From NCBI GenBank assembly GCA_963811605.1, contig CAWESA010000008.1:124001-188000 (forward strand): 64,000 nucleotides of DNA, written 5' to 3'. Below, piece after piece: positions 15,295-23,747 of the stretch; within the stretch, counting starts at the first letter, position 1, and each line of letters opens with the position of its first letter. The translations under genes were made by a program, and so were the position numbers. This DNA comes from CAVQLX01 sp963811605. GTDB taxonomy: Bacteria; Desulfobacterota; Binatia; DP-6. The notes under the pieces were generated by a model that searched no databases, was not told the DNA's origin, and saw only the letters and a program-made list of their open reading frames with translations.

Positions 15295-16956
15295 TCACGC
15301 GGCCGACGGACCGAGCGCCGCGAGCGCGAACTGCTTCGCCCACGCGTAGTCGGGCTTTCCGCTCGGGCTGCGCACGATCTCCGGCGCGATGACGACCGCC
15401 TTCGGCAGCTTGTACCCGGCCAGATGCGGGTCGCAGTGGGCGCGGATCGCCTCGACGGACGGCACGGTCGCGCCGGGACGGAGCGACACCACCGCCGTCA
15501 CCTGCTGGCCCCAGCGCTCGCTGGGCGTGCCCACGACGAGCGCGTCGTCGACGGCGGGATGACTCTTCAGCACCCGCTCGACCTCCTCGACGAACACCTT
15601 CTCGCCGCCCGTGTTGATGCACATGGCCTCGCGGCCGAGGAAGAGCAGGCGGCCGTCGGCCAGCCAGCGCCCCCGGTCACCGCCGACCGAGTAGCGCACG
15701 CCCTGCACCACCGGGAAGGTCTGCTGCGTTTTCTCGGGATCGCCCAGGTAGCCGAGCGGCAGGTGGCCCCTGAAGGCGATCCAGCCCACCTCGTCGCTGC
15801 CGGGCGCCAGGACGTCGCTGCGGTCGCTCGTGAGGAGGACGGTGCCCTCGCGCGGCGGATAGGCGGGGAGGCCGCTGTGCCCGCTCGCGGTATCGTTGGT
15901 CATCGCCTGCAGGCCCATCTCGGAGGCGCCGAGGCTCTCGAGCAGCAGCAGGCCCTCCGGAAAGGCGGCCAGCACCTCGCTCCGGACCGCGGGCGACAGC
16001 ACGGCCGCGGTGCTGGTGACGGCGCGGATCGAGGACACGTCGTAGCGGCCGGCGCGCAGGCCCTGCAGCAGCGGGCGGGCCACGCCGTCACCCGTCATCA
16101 TGATGGCGTCGCAGCGATGCCGCTCGACGGCGCGCCAGACCGACGCGGGATCGAGGCGGCGCGTCTCGTCCGGCATGACCACGGTGCCGCCGCGATGGAA
16201 CGAGTTGAAGACGTTCCACTGGCCGGCGCCGTGCATGAAGGGCAGACAGATCAGCGCGCGGCCGCCGATGCCCATGTTGACGTGGTCGCGCAGCTGCTCG
16301 TCGGTCTCGAGCCGCGGAAAGCCGGGCAGATGGCCGCCCAGGCCGTTGTAGAAGACGTCCTCGTGGCGCCACAGCACGCCCTTCGGCAGGCCCGTCGTGC
16401 CGCCGGTGTAGAGCACGTACAGGTCGTCGGCGGAGTAGGGGAGGTCGGGCAGGGTCTCGCTCGCCGCGCCGACCCACGCTTCGTAGTCCATCGCGCCGGG
16501 CACGAGGGGCTCGCCGGAGCCGTCCTCCACCTGGATCAAGTGCCGCAGCTGCGGCAGCTGGTCGCGCACGGCGGCCACGAGGGGCGCGAACGACGCGTGG
16601 TAGACGATGGCGCGCGCGTCGCCGTTCTCGAGCACGTAGCGCAGCTCCTGGGCCTTGTAGCGATAGTTCACGTTGAGGAATGCGGCGCGCGCCTTCAGCA
16701 CGCCGTACATCGCCTCGATCCACTCGGGGCCGTTGTAGAGATACAAGGCGACGTGATCCTGTCCGGATTCCCAGGGCCGCAGGCCGGCGCGTTCGACGCG
16801 GCACCCGAGCCCGAGCGCGCGCACGGCGTTGGCGATGCGGCGGCTGCGCGCGGCGACGTCGGCGTGGGACCACACGCGATCGCCCCACACGATGGCGTCG
16901 TGGTCGGGGACGAGCCGTGCGATCTTCTCCTGGAGCAGTCCGAGGTTCACCAGCAT
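15295..16956 (-). CDS. Acyl-CoA synthetase (AMP-forming), FadD-like
   Basis: 553 residues of the ANL superfamily, cytosolic; activates a carboxylic acid to acyl-AMP and then acyl-CoA. Motifs: the P-loop YTGGTTGLPKGV near residue 190, LESLGASEMG at the aromatic/acid pocket, GDRGRW in place of the usual GD-x-GR-W motif, NTGGEKVFVEEVE, and the adenylation lysine in PSGKPDY. Length is normal. The N-terminal LLQEKIARLVPDHDAIVWGD block is common in medium- and branched-chain or steroid-acid ligases. Its start at ATG 16956 lies 11 nt after a TACGCC box. It shares a transcript with the TetR gene at 15253. Confidence 0.93.
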   Translation of the reverse strand: MLVNLGLLQEKIARLVPDHDAIVWGDRVWSHADVAARSRRIANAVRALGLGCRVERAGLRPWESGQDHVALYLYNGPEWIEAMYGVLKARAAFLNVNYRYKAQELRYVLENGDARAIVYHASFAPLVAAVRDQLPQLRHLIQVEDGSGEPLVPGAMDYEAWVGAASETLPDLPYSADDLYVLYTGGTTGLPKGVLWRHEDVFYNGLGGHLPGFPRLETDEQLRDHVNMGIGGRALICLPFMHGAGQWNVFNSFHRGGTVVMPDETRRLDPASVWRAVERHRCDAIMMTGDGVARPLLQGLRAGRYDVSSIRAVTSTAAVLSPAVRSEVLAAFPEGLLLLESLGASEMGLQAMTNDTASGHSGLPAYPPREGTVLLTSDRSDVLAPGSDEVGWIAFRGHLPLGYLGDPEKTQQTFPVVQGVRYSVGGDRGRWLADGRLLFLGREAMCINTGGEKVFVEEVERVLKSHPAVDDALVVGTPSERWGQQVTAVVSLRPGATVPSVEAIRAHCDPHLAGYKLPKAVVIAPEIVRSPSGKPDYAWAKQFALAALGPSAA

Positions 16957-16967
16957 GGGCGAACGCT

Positions 16968-16997
16968 GGCGTAGTCGACCAAACGCTCGTTTGTCAA
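16968..16997 (-). promoter_or_regulatory. Acyl-CoA synthetase promoter with TetR-type operator
   Basis: On the minus strand TTGACA (16997-16992), 18-bp spacer, TACGCC (16973-16968). The inverted repeat CAAACG-CT-CGTTTG (16980-16993, 6-bp perfect arms) overlaps the end of the -35 box and the spacer, as at 11176, 25579 and 37914. Confidence 0.7.
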
Positions 16998-17012
16998 TGC
17001 GACGGCCGGCCC

Positions 17013-17041
17013 TTGTCGCCCGGCGGCGGGGGGAGTACGGC
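17013..17041 (+). promoter_or_regulatory. Promoter, TTGTCG-N17-TACGGC, for the DUF5996 gene
   Basis: The -35 (17013-17018) and -10 (17036-17041) have a 17-bp spacer; the -10 ends 7 nt before ATG 17049. It is divergent from the acyl-CoA synthetase promoter, with the -35 boxes 15 bp apart. Confidence 0.45.
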
Positions 17042-17048
17042 CTGCGCC

Positions 17049-17969
17049 ATGGATGACGCCTGGCCGTCGCTGTCGTACCCCGACTGGCGGGACACCTACG
17101 CCACCCTCCACCTCTGGACGCAGGTGGTCGGCAAGATCCGGCTCGTGCAGTCCCCCTGGGTCAACCACTCGTGGCACGTGACGCTCTACGTCACGCCGCG
17201 CGGCCTCACCACCTCGCCCATCCCGTACGGGACGCGAAGCTTCTCGATCGACTTCGATTTCATCGACCACCGGCTCGTCGTCGAGACAGCCGACGGCGCG
17301 CTGCGAACGCTGCCGCTGCGTCCCCGGCCGGTCGCCGACTTCTACGCCGCGGTGATGGCCGCGCTCGACGACCTCGAGATGCCGGTGCGCATCCACACCA
17401 CGCCCAACGAGATTCCCGACGCCGTCCCGTTCGAGGCGGATCGCCAGCACGCCGCCTACGACGCCGCGGCCGTCACGCGCTTCTGGCGCGCCCTCGTCCA
17501 GGTGGATCGCGTCTTCAAGACGTTCCGGGCCCGGTTCGCCGGCAAGTGCAGCCCGGTGCACTTCTTCTGGGGCAGCTTCGACCTCGCGGTCACCCGTTTC
17601 TCCGGTCGTGCCGCGCCGCCGCATCCGGGAGGCGTGCCGAACATGCCGGACTGGGTCGCGCGCGAAGCGTACTCGCGGGAGGTCAGCAGCGCAGGGTTCT
17701 GGCCCGGCGGCGCGCCGCTGCCGGAGGCGGTCTTCTATTCCTACGCCTACCCGGAGCCTGCGGGATTCCGCGACGTGCCGGTGCGGCCGGCGGAGGCCCG
17801 CTTCGAGCAGGCGCTCGGGGAATTCGTGCTGCCCTACGAGGCCGTGCGCACGAGCGGCACCCCCGACGAGGCGCTCCTGGCCTTCCTCCAGTCGACCTAC
17901 GAGGCGGCGGCGGAGCGCGCGCAGTGGGACCGCGCGATCCTCGAGGCCTCGGACCCCCGCCTCGCTTGA
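17049..17969 (+). CDS. DUF5996 family protein
   Basis: 306 residues, probably cytosolic. It follows the DUF5996 pattern: WRDTYATLHLWTQVVGKIRL, then NHSWHVTLYVTPRGLTTSPI, FSIDFDFIDHRL, a central FRARFAGKCSPVHFFWGSFD, and GFWPGGAPLPEAVFYSYAYP near the end. The family is widespread and its function is unknown; the conserved His, Trp and Cys residues suggest an enzyme. ATG 17049 is chosen because a promoter ends just before it and homology begins at once; the frame opens earlier at 16680, across the divergent gene. No clear functional link with its neighbours. Confidence 0.85.
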   Translation: MDDAWPSLSYPDWRDTYATLHLWTQVVGKIRLVQSPWVNHSWHVTLYVTPRGLTTSPIPYGTRSFSIDFDFIDHRLVVETADGALRTLPLRPRPVADFYAAVMAALDDLEMPVRIHTTPNEIPDAVPFEADRQHAAYDAAAVTRFWRALVQVDRVFKTFRARFAGKCSPVHFFWGSFDLAVTRFSGRAAPPHPGGVPNMPDWVAREAYSREVSSAGFWPGGAPLPEAVFYSYAYPEPAGFRDVPVRPAEARFEQALGEFVLPYEAVRTSGTPDEALLAFLQSTYEAAAERAQWDRAILEASDPRLA

Positions 17970-17995
17970 CCCCTCTTTCGGGCCCGGCCTATAGG
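17966..17995 (+). promoter_or_regulatory. Promoter, TTGACC-N18-TATAGG, for the alcohol dehydrogenase
   Basis: The -35 (17966-17971) overlaps the stop of the DUF5996 gene; the -10 TATAGG (17990-17995) is one of the best in the window. An AGGGAGG Shine-Dalgarno lies before ATG 18028. Confidence 0.6.
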
Positions 17996-18027
17996 GGTGC
18001 GCCCGATCGAACGCAGGGAGGCGAACC

Positions 18028-19119
18028 ATGGTCCGAGGCGCGGTGCTCTACAATTTTCACGAAGCTCTGAAGGTCGAGTCGCTCGAGCTCAAGCCACCGC
18101 GCGCGGACGAGGTGGTCGTCAAGGTCGCCGCCAGCGGCGTGTGTCACTCCGACCTGTCGGTGCAGCAGATGAAGCTGCCGGTCCCGCCGCCCGCCGTCCT
18201 GGGTCACGAGGGCGCCGGCGTCGTCGAGGAGGTCGGCAAGGACGTCACCACCCTCAAGAAGGGCGACCACGTCGTGCTGTCGTGGGTCGAGAACTGCGGT
18301 CGCTGTCACTACTGCATCGCCGGCACGGTCCATCTCTGCGACAAGAACCAGCAGGGCCTCATGACGGGCGAGGAGAACGTGTTCCGCAAGGGCGACGTCG
18401 AGATCGCCCGCATGGCGGGCGTCGGCTCGTTCGCGGATCACACGGTGGTGCGCGCGACCGCGGCCATCAAGATCTCCGACGACGTTCCCCTCGACCGCGC
18501 GTGCCTGGTCGGCTGCGGCGTCATGACCGGCGTCGGCGCCGTCATCAACACGGCCAAGGTGCAGCCCGGGCAGACCGTGGCGGTCTTCGGCTGCGGCGGC
18601 GTCGGTCTCAACGTCATCCAGGGAGCGGCGCTCTCGGGGGCGTCGCGCATCATCGCCGTCGACCTCTCGAAGGCGAAGCTCGAGCTGGCCAAGGTGTTCG
18701 GCGCCACCGACGTGGTCGACGCGTCCGGCGGCACCGACGCCACCGACGCGGTGCGGGCGCTCACCGACGGGCTCGGCGTCGACTACGCGTTCGAGGTGAT
18801 CGGCGTGCCCGCCGTCATCGTGCAGGCGTTCCTGTCGCTCAAGCGCGGCGGCAAGGTGATCGTCGTCGGCGTGCCGCCGTTCGGCTCGGAGGTTCCCATC
18901 CCGGGCTTCTCGCTGCCGCTGGAGGAGAAGTCCGTCATCGGATCGCTCTACGGCTCGGCCAACATGCGCCGCGACATGCCGAAGCTGATCGATCTCTACA
19001 TGCGCGGGCGTCTCAAGATCGACGAGCTGGTGTCCCGCCGCATCAAGCTCGACGACGTGAACGCCGCGTTCGAGGCGATGGAGAAGGGCGAGGTCGCTCG
19101 CTCGGTGATCGTGTACTGA
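18028..19119 (+). CDS. Zinc-dependent alcohol dehydrogenase, class III-like
   Basis: 363 residues of the medium-chain dehydrogenase family, cytosolic, oxidising an alcohol or reducing an aldehyde with NAD(H). Catalytic zinc ligands lie in GVCHSDLS (C38) and LGHEGAG (His/Glu near 60); the structural zinc site is NCGRCHYCIAGTVHLC near residues 90-105; the cofactor loop is GCGGVGLN near 190, followed by an aspartate (IIAVDLS) that favours NAD. Length fits class III and aryl-alcohol dehydrogenases. It has its own promoter and a strong Shine-Dalgarno. Substrate unknown. Confidence 0.93.
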   Translation: MVRGAVLYNFHEALKVESLELKPPRADEVVVKVAASGVCHSDLSVQQMKLPVPPPAVLGHEGAGVVEEVGKDVTTLKKGDHVVLSWVENCGRCHYCIAGTVHLCDKNQQGLMTGEENVFRKGDVEIARMAGVGSFADHTVVRATAAIKISDDVPLDRACLVGCGVMTGVGAVINTAKVQPGQTVAVFGCGGVGLNVIQGAALSGASRIIAVDLSKAKLELAKVFGATDVVDASGGTDATDAVRALTDGLGVDYAFEVIGVPAVIVQAFLSLKRGGKVIVVGVPPFGSEVPIPGFSLPLEEKSVIGSLYGSANMRRDMPKLIDLYMRGRLKIDELVSRRIKLDDVNAAFEAMEKGEVARSVIVY

Positions 19120-19316
19120 CCGCCTCCGACCGGCGGCTCACTCCCCGGCACTCCGTCGCGCCGCTCATGCGGGCGCGGCCGGCCCGGACGCTGCTCTACG
19201 AGGGTGGTGCGTCCCGGCTGCTCGCGCGCGGGTTCCTGTGCTTCATCGGGACGCGCTTCGACCTCGCCGCGCTCACCCGGGTGAGCCGCCCATGCCGCGA
19301 CCGAACGCAAGCTGGC

Positions 19317-20210
19317 TCACGTGCCCGTGAGCGCCGCCAGCACCCGTTCGAGCGCGTGCGCCGCGTCGTCCGGCGTGCCGCCGCGCGGTAGCCCGACGAC
19401 GAGATCGTCGAGGCCGGCGGCACGATGGGCCTCCAGGTCCCGCCGCAGCACCTCGGGCGTGGCGCGCAGGCGCATGGTGATGCGGACCGTCCCCGGATCG
19501 CGTCCGTGCGCGTCGCAGCGCGCGCGCAGGCGAGTGACGCGCGCCGCCAGCTCGGCCGGCGCCAGGTCGATGCCGTGCCAGCCGTCTGCGTGACGCGCGG
19601 CGCGTTCCAGCGCGGCCTCCGAGTTGCCGGCGATCCAGATGGGCGGATGCGGGCGCTGCACCGGCCGCGGACCGGTGCGCACCGGCGGGAGGTGATAGTC
19701 GCTGCCGTCATGGGTGGCGATGCCCCCCGTCCAGAGCGCCCGGCACACGGCGAGGTAGTCGATGGTCCGCCGCGCCCGCCCCGCGAACGGGACCTCGAGG
19801 GCGGCGAACTCCTCGCGCAGCCAGCCCACGCCGACGGCGAGCACGACCCGGCCTCCCGACAGCGCGTCGAGCGTCGCCACCTGCTTCGCCGTCACGACGG
19901 GGTTGCGATACGGCATCACGTAGGCGCTGACGCCGAGCCGGACCCGCCGCGTCTGGCCGGCCAGGAACGCGAGTGTGACCAGCGGCTCGTAGAACTGCTC
20001 GATGATCCCGATCCCGGCGGCCGCATTGGCCGGGCCGCGGCTGTGGGGGTACACGCTGGCGACGTCGACGGGCGCGACCAGGTGGTCGCTCACCCACACA
20101 CCGGCGGCGCCGAGATCCTCGGCGAGCCGGGCGAGGCGTCCGAGCGTCTCGGGGCCGGCCAGCGGGCCGTAGTTGGGGAGCGCGATGCCGATTCGCACCG
20201 GCGCGAGCAT
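19317..20210 (-). CDS. LLM-class F420- or flavin-dependent oxidoreductase
   Basis: 297 residues, TIM-barrel luciferase-like fold. Signs: RIGIALPNYGPLAGPE at the N-terminus, AGVWVSDHLVAP, LAGQTRRVRLGVSAYVMPYR, TLDALSGGRVVLAVGVGWLR and HPPIWIAGNSEAALERAARH. The pattern is that of short F420-dependent LLM enzymes rather than FMN luciferases, but the cofactor cannot be settled from sequence alone. ATG 20210 is chosen; upstream frame to 20252 adds only basic residues. It is divergent from the small NTF2-fold gene with 53 bp between starts. A role in hydride transfer to a lipid or xenobiotic is likely from its neighbours. Confidence 0.88.
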   Translation of the reverse strand: MLAPVRIGIALPNYGPLAGPETLGRLARLAEDLGAAGVWVSDHLVAPVDVASVYPHSRGPANAAAGIGIIEQFYEPLVTLAFLAGQTRRVRLGVSAYVMPYRNPVVTAKQVATLDALSGGRVVLAVGVGWLREEFAALEVPFAGRARRTIDYLAVCRALWTGGIATHDGSDYHLPPVRTGPRPVQRPHPPIWIAGNSEAALERAARHADGWHGIDLAPAELAARVTRLRARCDAHGRDPGTVRITMRLRATPEVLRRDLEAHRAAGLDDLVVGLPRGGTPDDAAHALERVLAALTGT

Positions 20211-20263
20211 GGCAGAGCGCCGTCCTTGCAGTCGAGCCCGCCGGCGGCGCAAGATCGCGTGCC

Positions 20264-20692
20264 GTGGCGAGGGATGTCGAGGCCATCACCGCGCTGGTCA
20301 TGGCGTACGCGGAGCGCCTCGACCTGGGCGACCTCGACGGGGTGGCGGCGCTGTTCGCGCACGCGACCTGGCGCTCGCCGGGCCGCGTCGAGCCGCTGCG
20401 CGGCACCGCCGCGGTGCGCCGCGCCTACGACGGGGTCCTCCTCTACGACGGCGTCCCATCGACCCGCCACCTGGTGACCAACCTGGTCGTCGAGGTCGTT
20501 GCTCCCGACCGGGCGACCGCGCGCTCCGTGTTCACGGTCCTCCAGGCGCGACCGGACTTTCCGCTCCAGGCGATCATCTCGGGCCGCTACCACGACGCCT
20601 TCGAACGTGCGGACGGCGACTGGCGGTTCGCCGACCGTCTCATCCTGCCCGATCTCATCGGCGACCTGAGCCGCCACCTGCGCGTCGGCTGA
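20264..20692 (+). CDS. SnoaL/NTF2-fold small protein
   Basis: 142 residues. The cone-like NTF2 fold shows an N-terminal helix pair (ITALVMAYAERLDLGDLDGV), ALFAHATWRSPGRVEPLRG, a conserved central strand STRHLVTNLVVEVV and the last strands ISGRYHDAFERADGDWRF. Such proteins act as isomerases, dehydratases or cyclases on small hydrophobic ligands, or only bind them; no catalytic set is clear here. GTG 20264 follows a CAAGAT box by 8 nt with TTGCAG 18 bp before that, so a leaderless start is possible. Divergent from the LLM gene. Confidence 0.75.
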   Translation: MARDVEAITALVMAYAERLDLGDLDGVAALFAHATWRSPGRVEPLRGTAAVRRAYDGVLLYDGVPSTRHLVTNLVVEVVAPDRATARSVFTVLQARPDFPLQAIISGRYHDAFERADGDWRFADRLILPDLIGDLSRHLRVG

Positions 20693-20884
20693 CCCGCCGT
20701 GGACGGCTGCGCGACCGATCCCGCCACGGGTGCGCCCCGCCCCGGAGACGGGCGGCGGGCGTGCGCCGTTTGAACAAAGTGCACGGGCGCGCCCGGCGCG
20801 CGCGCCGCGTCGTGGCCGCGTCTGCTGGCACGCCTGCTGCTTCAACCCGCGGAGCGGCACCGCAACCGCGGAAGGGAGATTCTC

Positions 20885-21364
20885 ATGAAACGCGTCTTGA
20901 CTCTCACGGTCGCCGTGCTCGGCGCCGTGATCGGCTTCGCGCCGCGCCTCGCGCTGGCCGCCAAGGACGATTGCTTCTTGAAGGGCGCGATGTTCTCCAA
21001 CGGGGCGCAGTCGTGCCAGCAGGGCGCGGTGTTCCGCTGCAAGGATGGCGACTGGAAGTCGCAGGGGACGACCTGCTCGGATCCCGCTCCCGCGGCGTCG
21101 CGCAACTGCGACCTGACCGGCATCTCCTATCCTACCGGTGCCGCGAGCTGTCAGAACGGGACGCAGTACCGCTGTGAGGACGGCGCGTGGCGCAGCCTCG
21201 CGACCACGTGTCCGGGCGACGTCGCGATCCGGGTAGTGCCTGGTGCCAAGACGTGCATGTACGAGGAAGCGACCGTCGCCAGCAACTCGACCATCTGCAA
21301 GTCGGGCTCGACGTTCCTCTGCAGCGACGGCGCGTGGACCGATCTCGGGACGCAGTGCCGCTAG
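20885..21364 (+). CDS. Secreted protein with three identical-spacing cysteine modules
   Basis: 159 residues; ATG 20885 behind AAGGGAG, with a signal peptide ending ALALAA near residue 26. The mature protein is three tandem modules with exactly the same cysteine spacing: C30-C44-C52-C64, C75-C89-C97-C109 and C124-C138-C146-C158 (C-x13-C-x7-C-x11-C). Each also carries a CxDGxW turn (RCKDGDWKSQGTTC, RCEDGAWRSLATTC, LCSDGAWTDLGTQC). The cysteines probably form two disulfides per module in the periplasm or outside. I do not recognise the family. The third module is more diverged. It stands alone; the 192 bp before it hold no clear promoter. Confidence 0.85.
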   Translation: MKRVLTLTVAVLGAVIGFAPRLALAAKDDCFLKGAMFSNGAQSCQQGAVFRCKDGDWKSQGTTCSDPAPAASRNCDLTGISYPTGAASCQNGTQYRCEDGAWRSLATTCPGDVAIRVVPGAKTCMYEEATVASNSTICKSGSTFLCSDGAWTDLGTQCR

Positions 21365-21419
21365 CGGCGCGCTCCGTCCTCTCGCGGCGGACCGCCTCGG
21401 GGCCTCCGGGTCGTCGGGA

Positions 21420-22568
21420 CTACGACGCCAGCATCCGCGGCAGCGCGCTGCCGAGCAGCACCACCAGGTCGGCCTGACCCCCGGTCTCCGTCTTCGCGTA
21501 GACGCGCCCCAGCTGGGAACGCACCGTCCCGATGCTGATCCCGAGACTCGCCGCGGCATCCTTGACGCTGCGCCCGGCGACCACCTCCCGCGCCAGCAGG
21601 GCCTCGGCGCCGGTGAGCCCCCACAGCTGTCGCAGGACGAAGGTGGGGGGCGCCGCGACGCTGTCCGGGTCGCTGACGAGCACCGCCGCGAAGGAGGAGG
21701 GAGCCATCGCGCGCCAGCGCTCCGGGGCGATCGGTGTCACGAGCGCGGCGAGCGGCCGTCGCCCGGACGGGCGGGGCAGCGTGAGCGCTCCACCGGACGC
21801 GGTGCCGCGGCCGGCGCCGGTGAGAACGGCGTCGGCGACGCTGCGACGGAGCGCCGCTGTGGCCTCGGGCGTCGCGCCGAGCAACCCGTCACGGTCGGCA
21901 CCGAACCCGTCGTTTGCCTTCACCAGCAGGTCCGCCCTGCGGTTCAGCCACGTCGGACGGCCGCGGCGATCGACCAGGATCACGGCGACATCGAGCAGAT
22001 CGAGCGCGGACTGCGACGCCTCTCGCTCCGCATCGAGACGCTCGAGGTGCTCGTCGAGCGCGAGCGCGCGCTCGAGATGTGGACCCAGGGCGCGCAGCAG
22101 CGCCAGCTCCTCGCGGTCGAGATGCCCGAGCGCCGGGGAGCGCGCCACGCTCATCACCAGCGGAGCTCCGCGCGGCGATCGGAGGATGGCGAACCCGCCT
22201 GCCCCGATGCCCTGCGGTCGCAGCCAGTCGGCGAAGTACTCGGTCCGGTGCAGCTGGCGGTCCGGGATCACGGCCTCCGCGCGCAGCACGTTGCCGGGCG
22301 CGAGCATGTCGGGGCTGACGGACTGGATGTAGGCATTCACCTCGGGCCGGCCGTAGTGAGCGTCGTACCGGGCGAGGAATTCCGGCTCGTGGCCGATGGA
22401 CAGCGCGGCCCGCGTGTCGAGCGAGCCTGGGACGACGGGAAAGAACCCGATGGCCGGCGCGCGAAGAGCCTCGCTGATCCGCGTCAGACACGCGGGCCAC
22501 GTCCCGGGCTCGACGGCCGCGTCGTAGATGAGCCCGATCAGCTCGAGCAGCCGTGCCGCACTTTGCAT
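21420..22568 (-). CDS. LuxR-type regulator with long sensory N-terminus
   Basis: 382 residues from ATG 22568. The C-terminal 65 residues form a LuxR-type helix-turn-helix (LTGAEALLAREVVAGRSVKD, AAASLGISIGTVRSQLGRVY). The N-terminal part is mixed alpha/beta and looks PAS/GAF-like, with LLELIGLIYDAAVEPGTWPA at the start, a pattern common in helix-turn-helix proteins of unknown ligand, and LDVAVILVDRRGRPTWLNRR in the middle, which resembles a PAS core. There is no receiver aspartate block, so it probably senses a small ligand directly. It is divergent from the SDR at 22657, its likely target. A longer frame to 22832 runs over that SDR and is rejected. Confidence 0.85.
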   Translation of the reverse strand: MQSAARLLELIGLIYDAAVEPGTWPACLTRISEALRAPAIGFFPVVPGSLDTRAALSIGHEPEFLARYDAHYGRPEVNAYIQSVSPDMLAPGNVLRAEAVIPDRQLHRTEYFADWLRPQGIGAGGFAILRSPRGAPLVMSVARSPALGHLDREELALLRALGPHLERALALDEHLERLDAEREASQSALDLLDVAVILVDRRGRPTWLNRRADLLVKANDGFGADRDGLLGATPEATAALRRSVADAVLTGAGRGTASGGALTLPRPSGRRPLAALVTPIAPERWRAMAPSSFAAVLVSDPDSVAAPPTFVLRQLWGLTGAEALLAREVVAGRSVKDAAASLGISIGTVRSQLGRVYAKTETGGQADLVVLLGSALPRMLAS

Positions 22569-22622
22569 GCCCGCTGAACTGAGCACCGGGATGGCCTTCG
22601 AGTCAAGAAACCGATCATGCGA

Positions 22623-22651
22623 TTGACGCCTCCCGGGCGGTCGCGCAGAAG
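22623..22651 (+). promoter_or_regulatory. Promoter, TTGACG-N17-CAGAAG, for the SDR gene
   Basis: Good -35 (22623-22628), weak -10 (22646-22651), ending 5 nt before ATG 22657. It lies in the 88-bp divergent region shared with the LuxR gene. Confidence 0.4.
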
Positions 22652-22656
22652 GGCCC

Positions 22657-23487
22657 ATGCAGACGCTGCGTGGCAAGCGCGTCCTGGTGACGGGGGCGGC
22701 CTCGGGGATCGGGAAGGCCATGGCGGAGCGGATCGCCGCCGAGGGCGCCGAGCTGCTGCTGGTCGACGTCAACCCGCGCGCCCTCGACGAGACGGCGGCC
22801 GGCCTCGGCGAGCGGGGTGCGTCCGTCCGCACCTACGTGCTCGACGTGACGGACACGTCACGCATGGTCGGCCTCCGGGAGCAGATCGCGCGCGACGGAG
22901 GCCCGATCGACGTGCTGGTGAACAACGCCGGTCTGGTGTTCGGCGGCGCCTTCCTCGACGTCCCGCTGGAGCAGCACCTCACCACCTACCGGGTGAACAC
23001 CATCGGCCTGGTCGCGATGACCCATGCCTTCCTGCCCGACCTCATCGCCGGCCGTGACGGCCACGTGGTGAACGTCGCCAGCGCGTCGGCGTACATCGGC
23101 CTGCCGTTCGGCGCCACCTATGCCTCGAGCAAGTGGGGTGTCCTCGGCTTCTCCGAGTCGCTCGCACTCGAGCTCGAGCTGCAGGGACACCGGCACGTCC
23201 ACGTCACCGCCGTGTGCCCGAGCTACGTCTCCACCGGCCTCTTCGACGGCGCGCGTGCTCCCCGGATGACACGGCTCTTGACGCCCGAGCGAGTGGCCGA
23301 GCTCACCGTGCGCGGCATCCTGGCGAATCGTCCCTGCGTCCGCACGCCCTGGCTCGTCCGGGTGACGCCGGCGCTGAAGGCCCTGCTGCCGTTCCGCGTC
23401 TTCTACCGCATGGCCGGGCTCCTCGGCGTCAACACCAGCATGATGAGGTGGCGGGGCCGCGGTGTGCGGAAGGATCGCGCCGTGTAG
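22657..23487 (+). CDS. Short-chain dehydrogenase/reductase
   Basis: 276 residues of the classical SDR fold, cytosolic, NAD(P)-dependent. TGAASGIG is the cofactor loop, LVNNAG the central strand, NVASASAY holds the catalytic serine, and YASSK the Tyr and Lys. The C-terminal part continues past the usual core with LTPERVAELTVRGILANRPC and a hydrophobic stretch LKALLPFRVFYRMAGLLGVN, as in membrane-near SDRs that act on lipids or steroids. D36-like acidic residue in LLVDVN suggests NAD. Divergent from the LuxR regulator, which may control it. Confidence 0.92.
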   Translation: MQTLRGKRVLVTGAASGIGKAMAERIAAEGAELLLVDVNPRALDETAAGLGERGASVRTYVLDVTDTSRMVGLREQIARDGGPIDVLVNNAGLVFGGAFLDVPLEQHLTTYRVNTIGLVAMTHAFLPDLIAGRDGHVVNVASASAYIGLPFGATYASSKWGVLGFSESLALELELQGHRHVHVTAVCPSYVSTGLFDGARAPRMTRLLTPERVAELTVRGILANRPCVRTPWLVRVTPALKALLPFRVFYRMAGLLGVNTSMMRWRGRGVRKDRAV

Positions 23488-23501
23488 GCTCCGTCGGGAC
23501 G

Positions 23502-23735
23502 TCACTCGGACGACACGCCCGTGACGGCGAACCACTTGTCCTCGCTGCCCGCGATCACGGACACGATCGGCGCGATGCACTCCTCCAGGAGCGCAATCTG
23601 CGCGTCGATGTCGGAGTTGCCGGACGACGTCGCCTTGAACCCAGCCGTGGTGACGTTCGTCGTCACACCGAAGCGCTCAATCTCGCGCGGAGCGGGAAGA
23701 GTCGATCCGTCGTTGCGTGCGCCGCCTCCGTCCAC
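23502..23735 (-). CDS. Possible small protein, unknown
   Basis: A 77-residue frame from GTG 23735, or 54 residues from GTG 23666. Its composition (TTNVTTAGFKATSSGNSDID, then AQIALLEECIAPIVSVIAGS) is not the Arg/Ala-rich pattern of shadow frames here; it looks like a soluble alpha/beta peptide, and the DNA is visibly less GC-rich than its surroundings. It lies between the convergent SDR end and the FMN reductase start, and the upstream start would overlap that gene's promoter. No family recognised. It could be a remnant of a longer gene. Confidence 0.35.
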   Translation of the reverse strand: MDGGGARNDGSTLPAPREIERFGVTTNVTTAGFKATSSGNSDIDAQIALLEECIAPIVSVIAGSEDKWFAVTGVSSE

Positions 23736-23741
23736 TAGCGT
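23713..23741 (+). promoter_or_regulatory. Promoter, TTGCGT-N17-TAGCGT, for the FMN reductase
   Basis: -35 (23713-23718), -10 (23736-23741), and 6 nt to ATG 23748. Another leaderless-type arrangement. Confidence 0.5.
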
Positions 23742-23747
23742 CGCGCC

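Noticed and set aside
19120..19316. Possible small plus-strand gene after the alcohol dehydrogenase
   Set aside because: The frame is short, Arg-rich and runs into the opposite LLM gene; nothing supports it.
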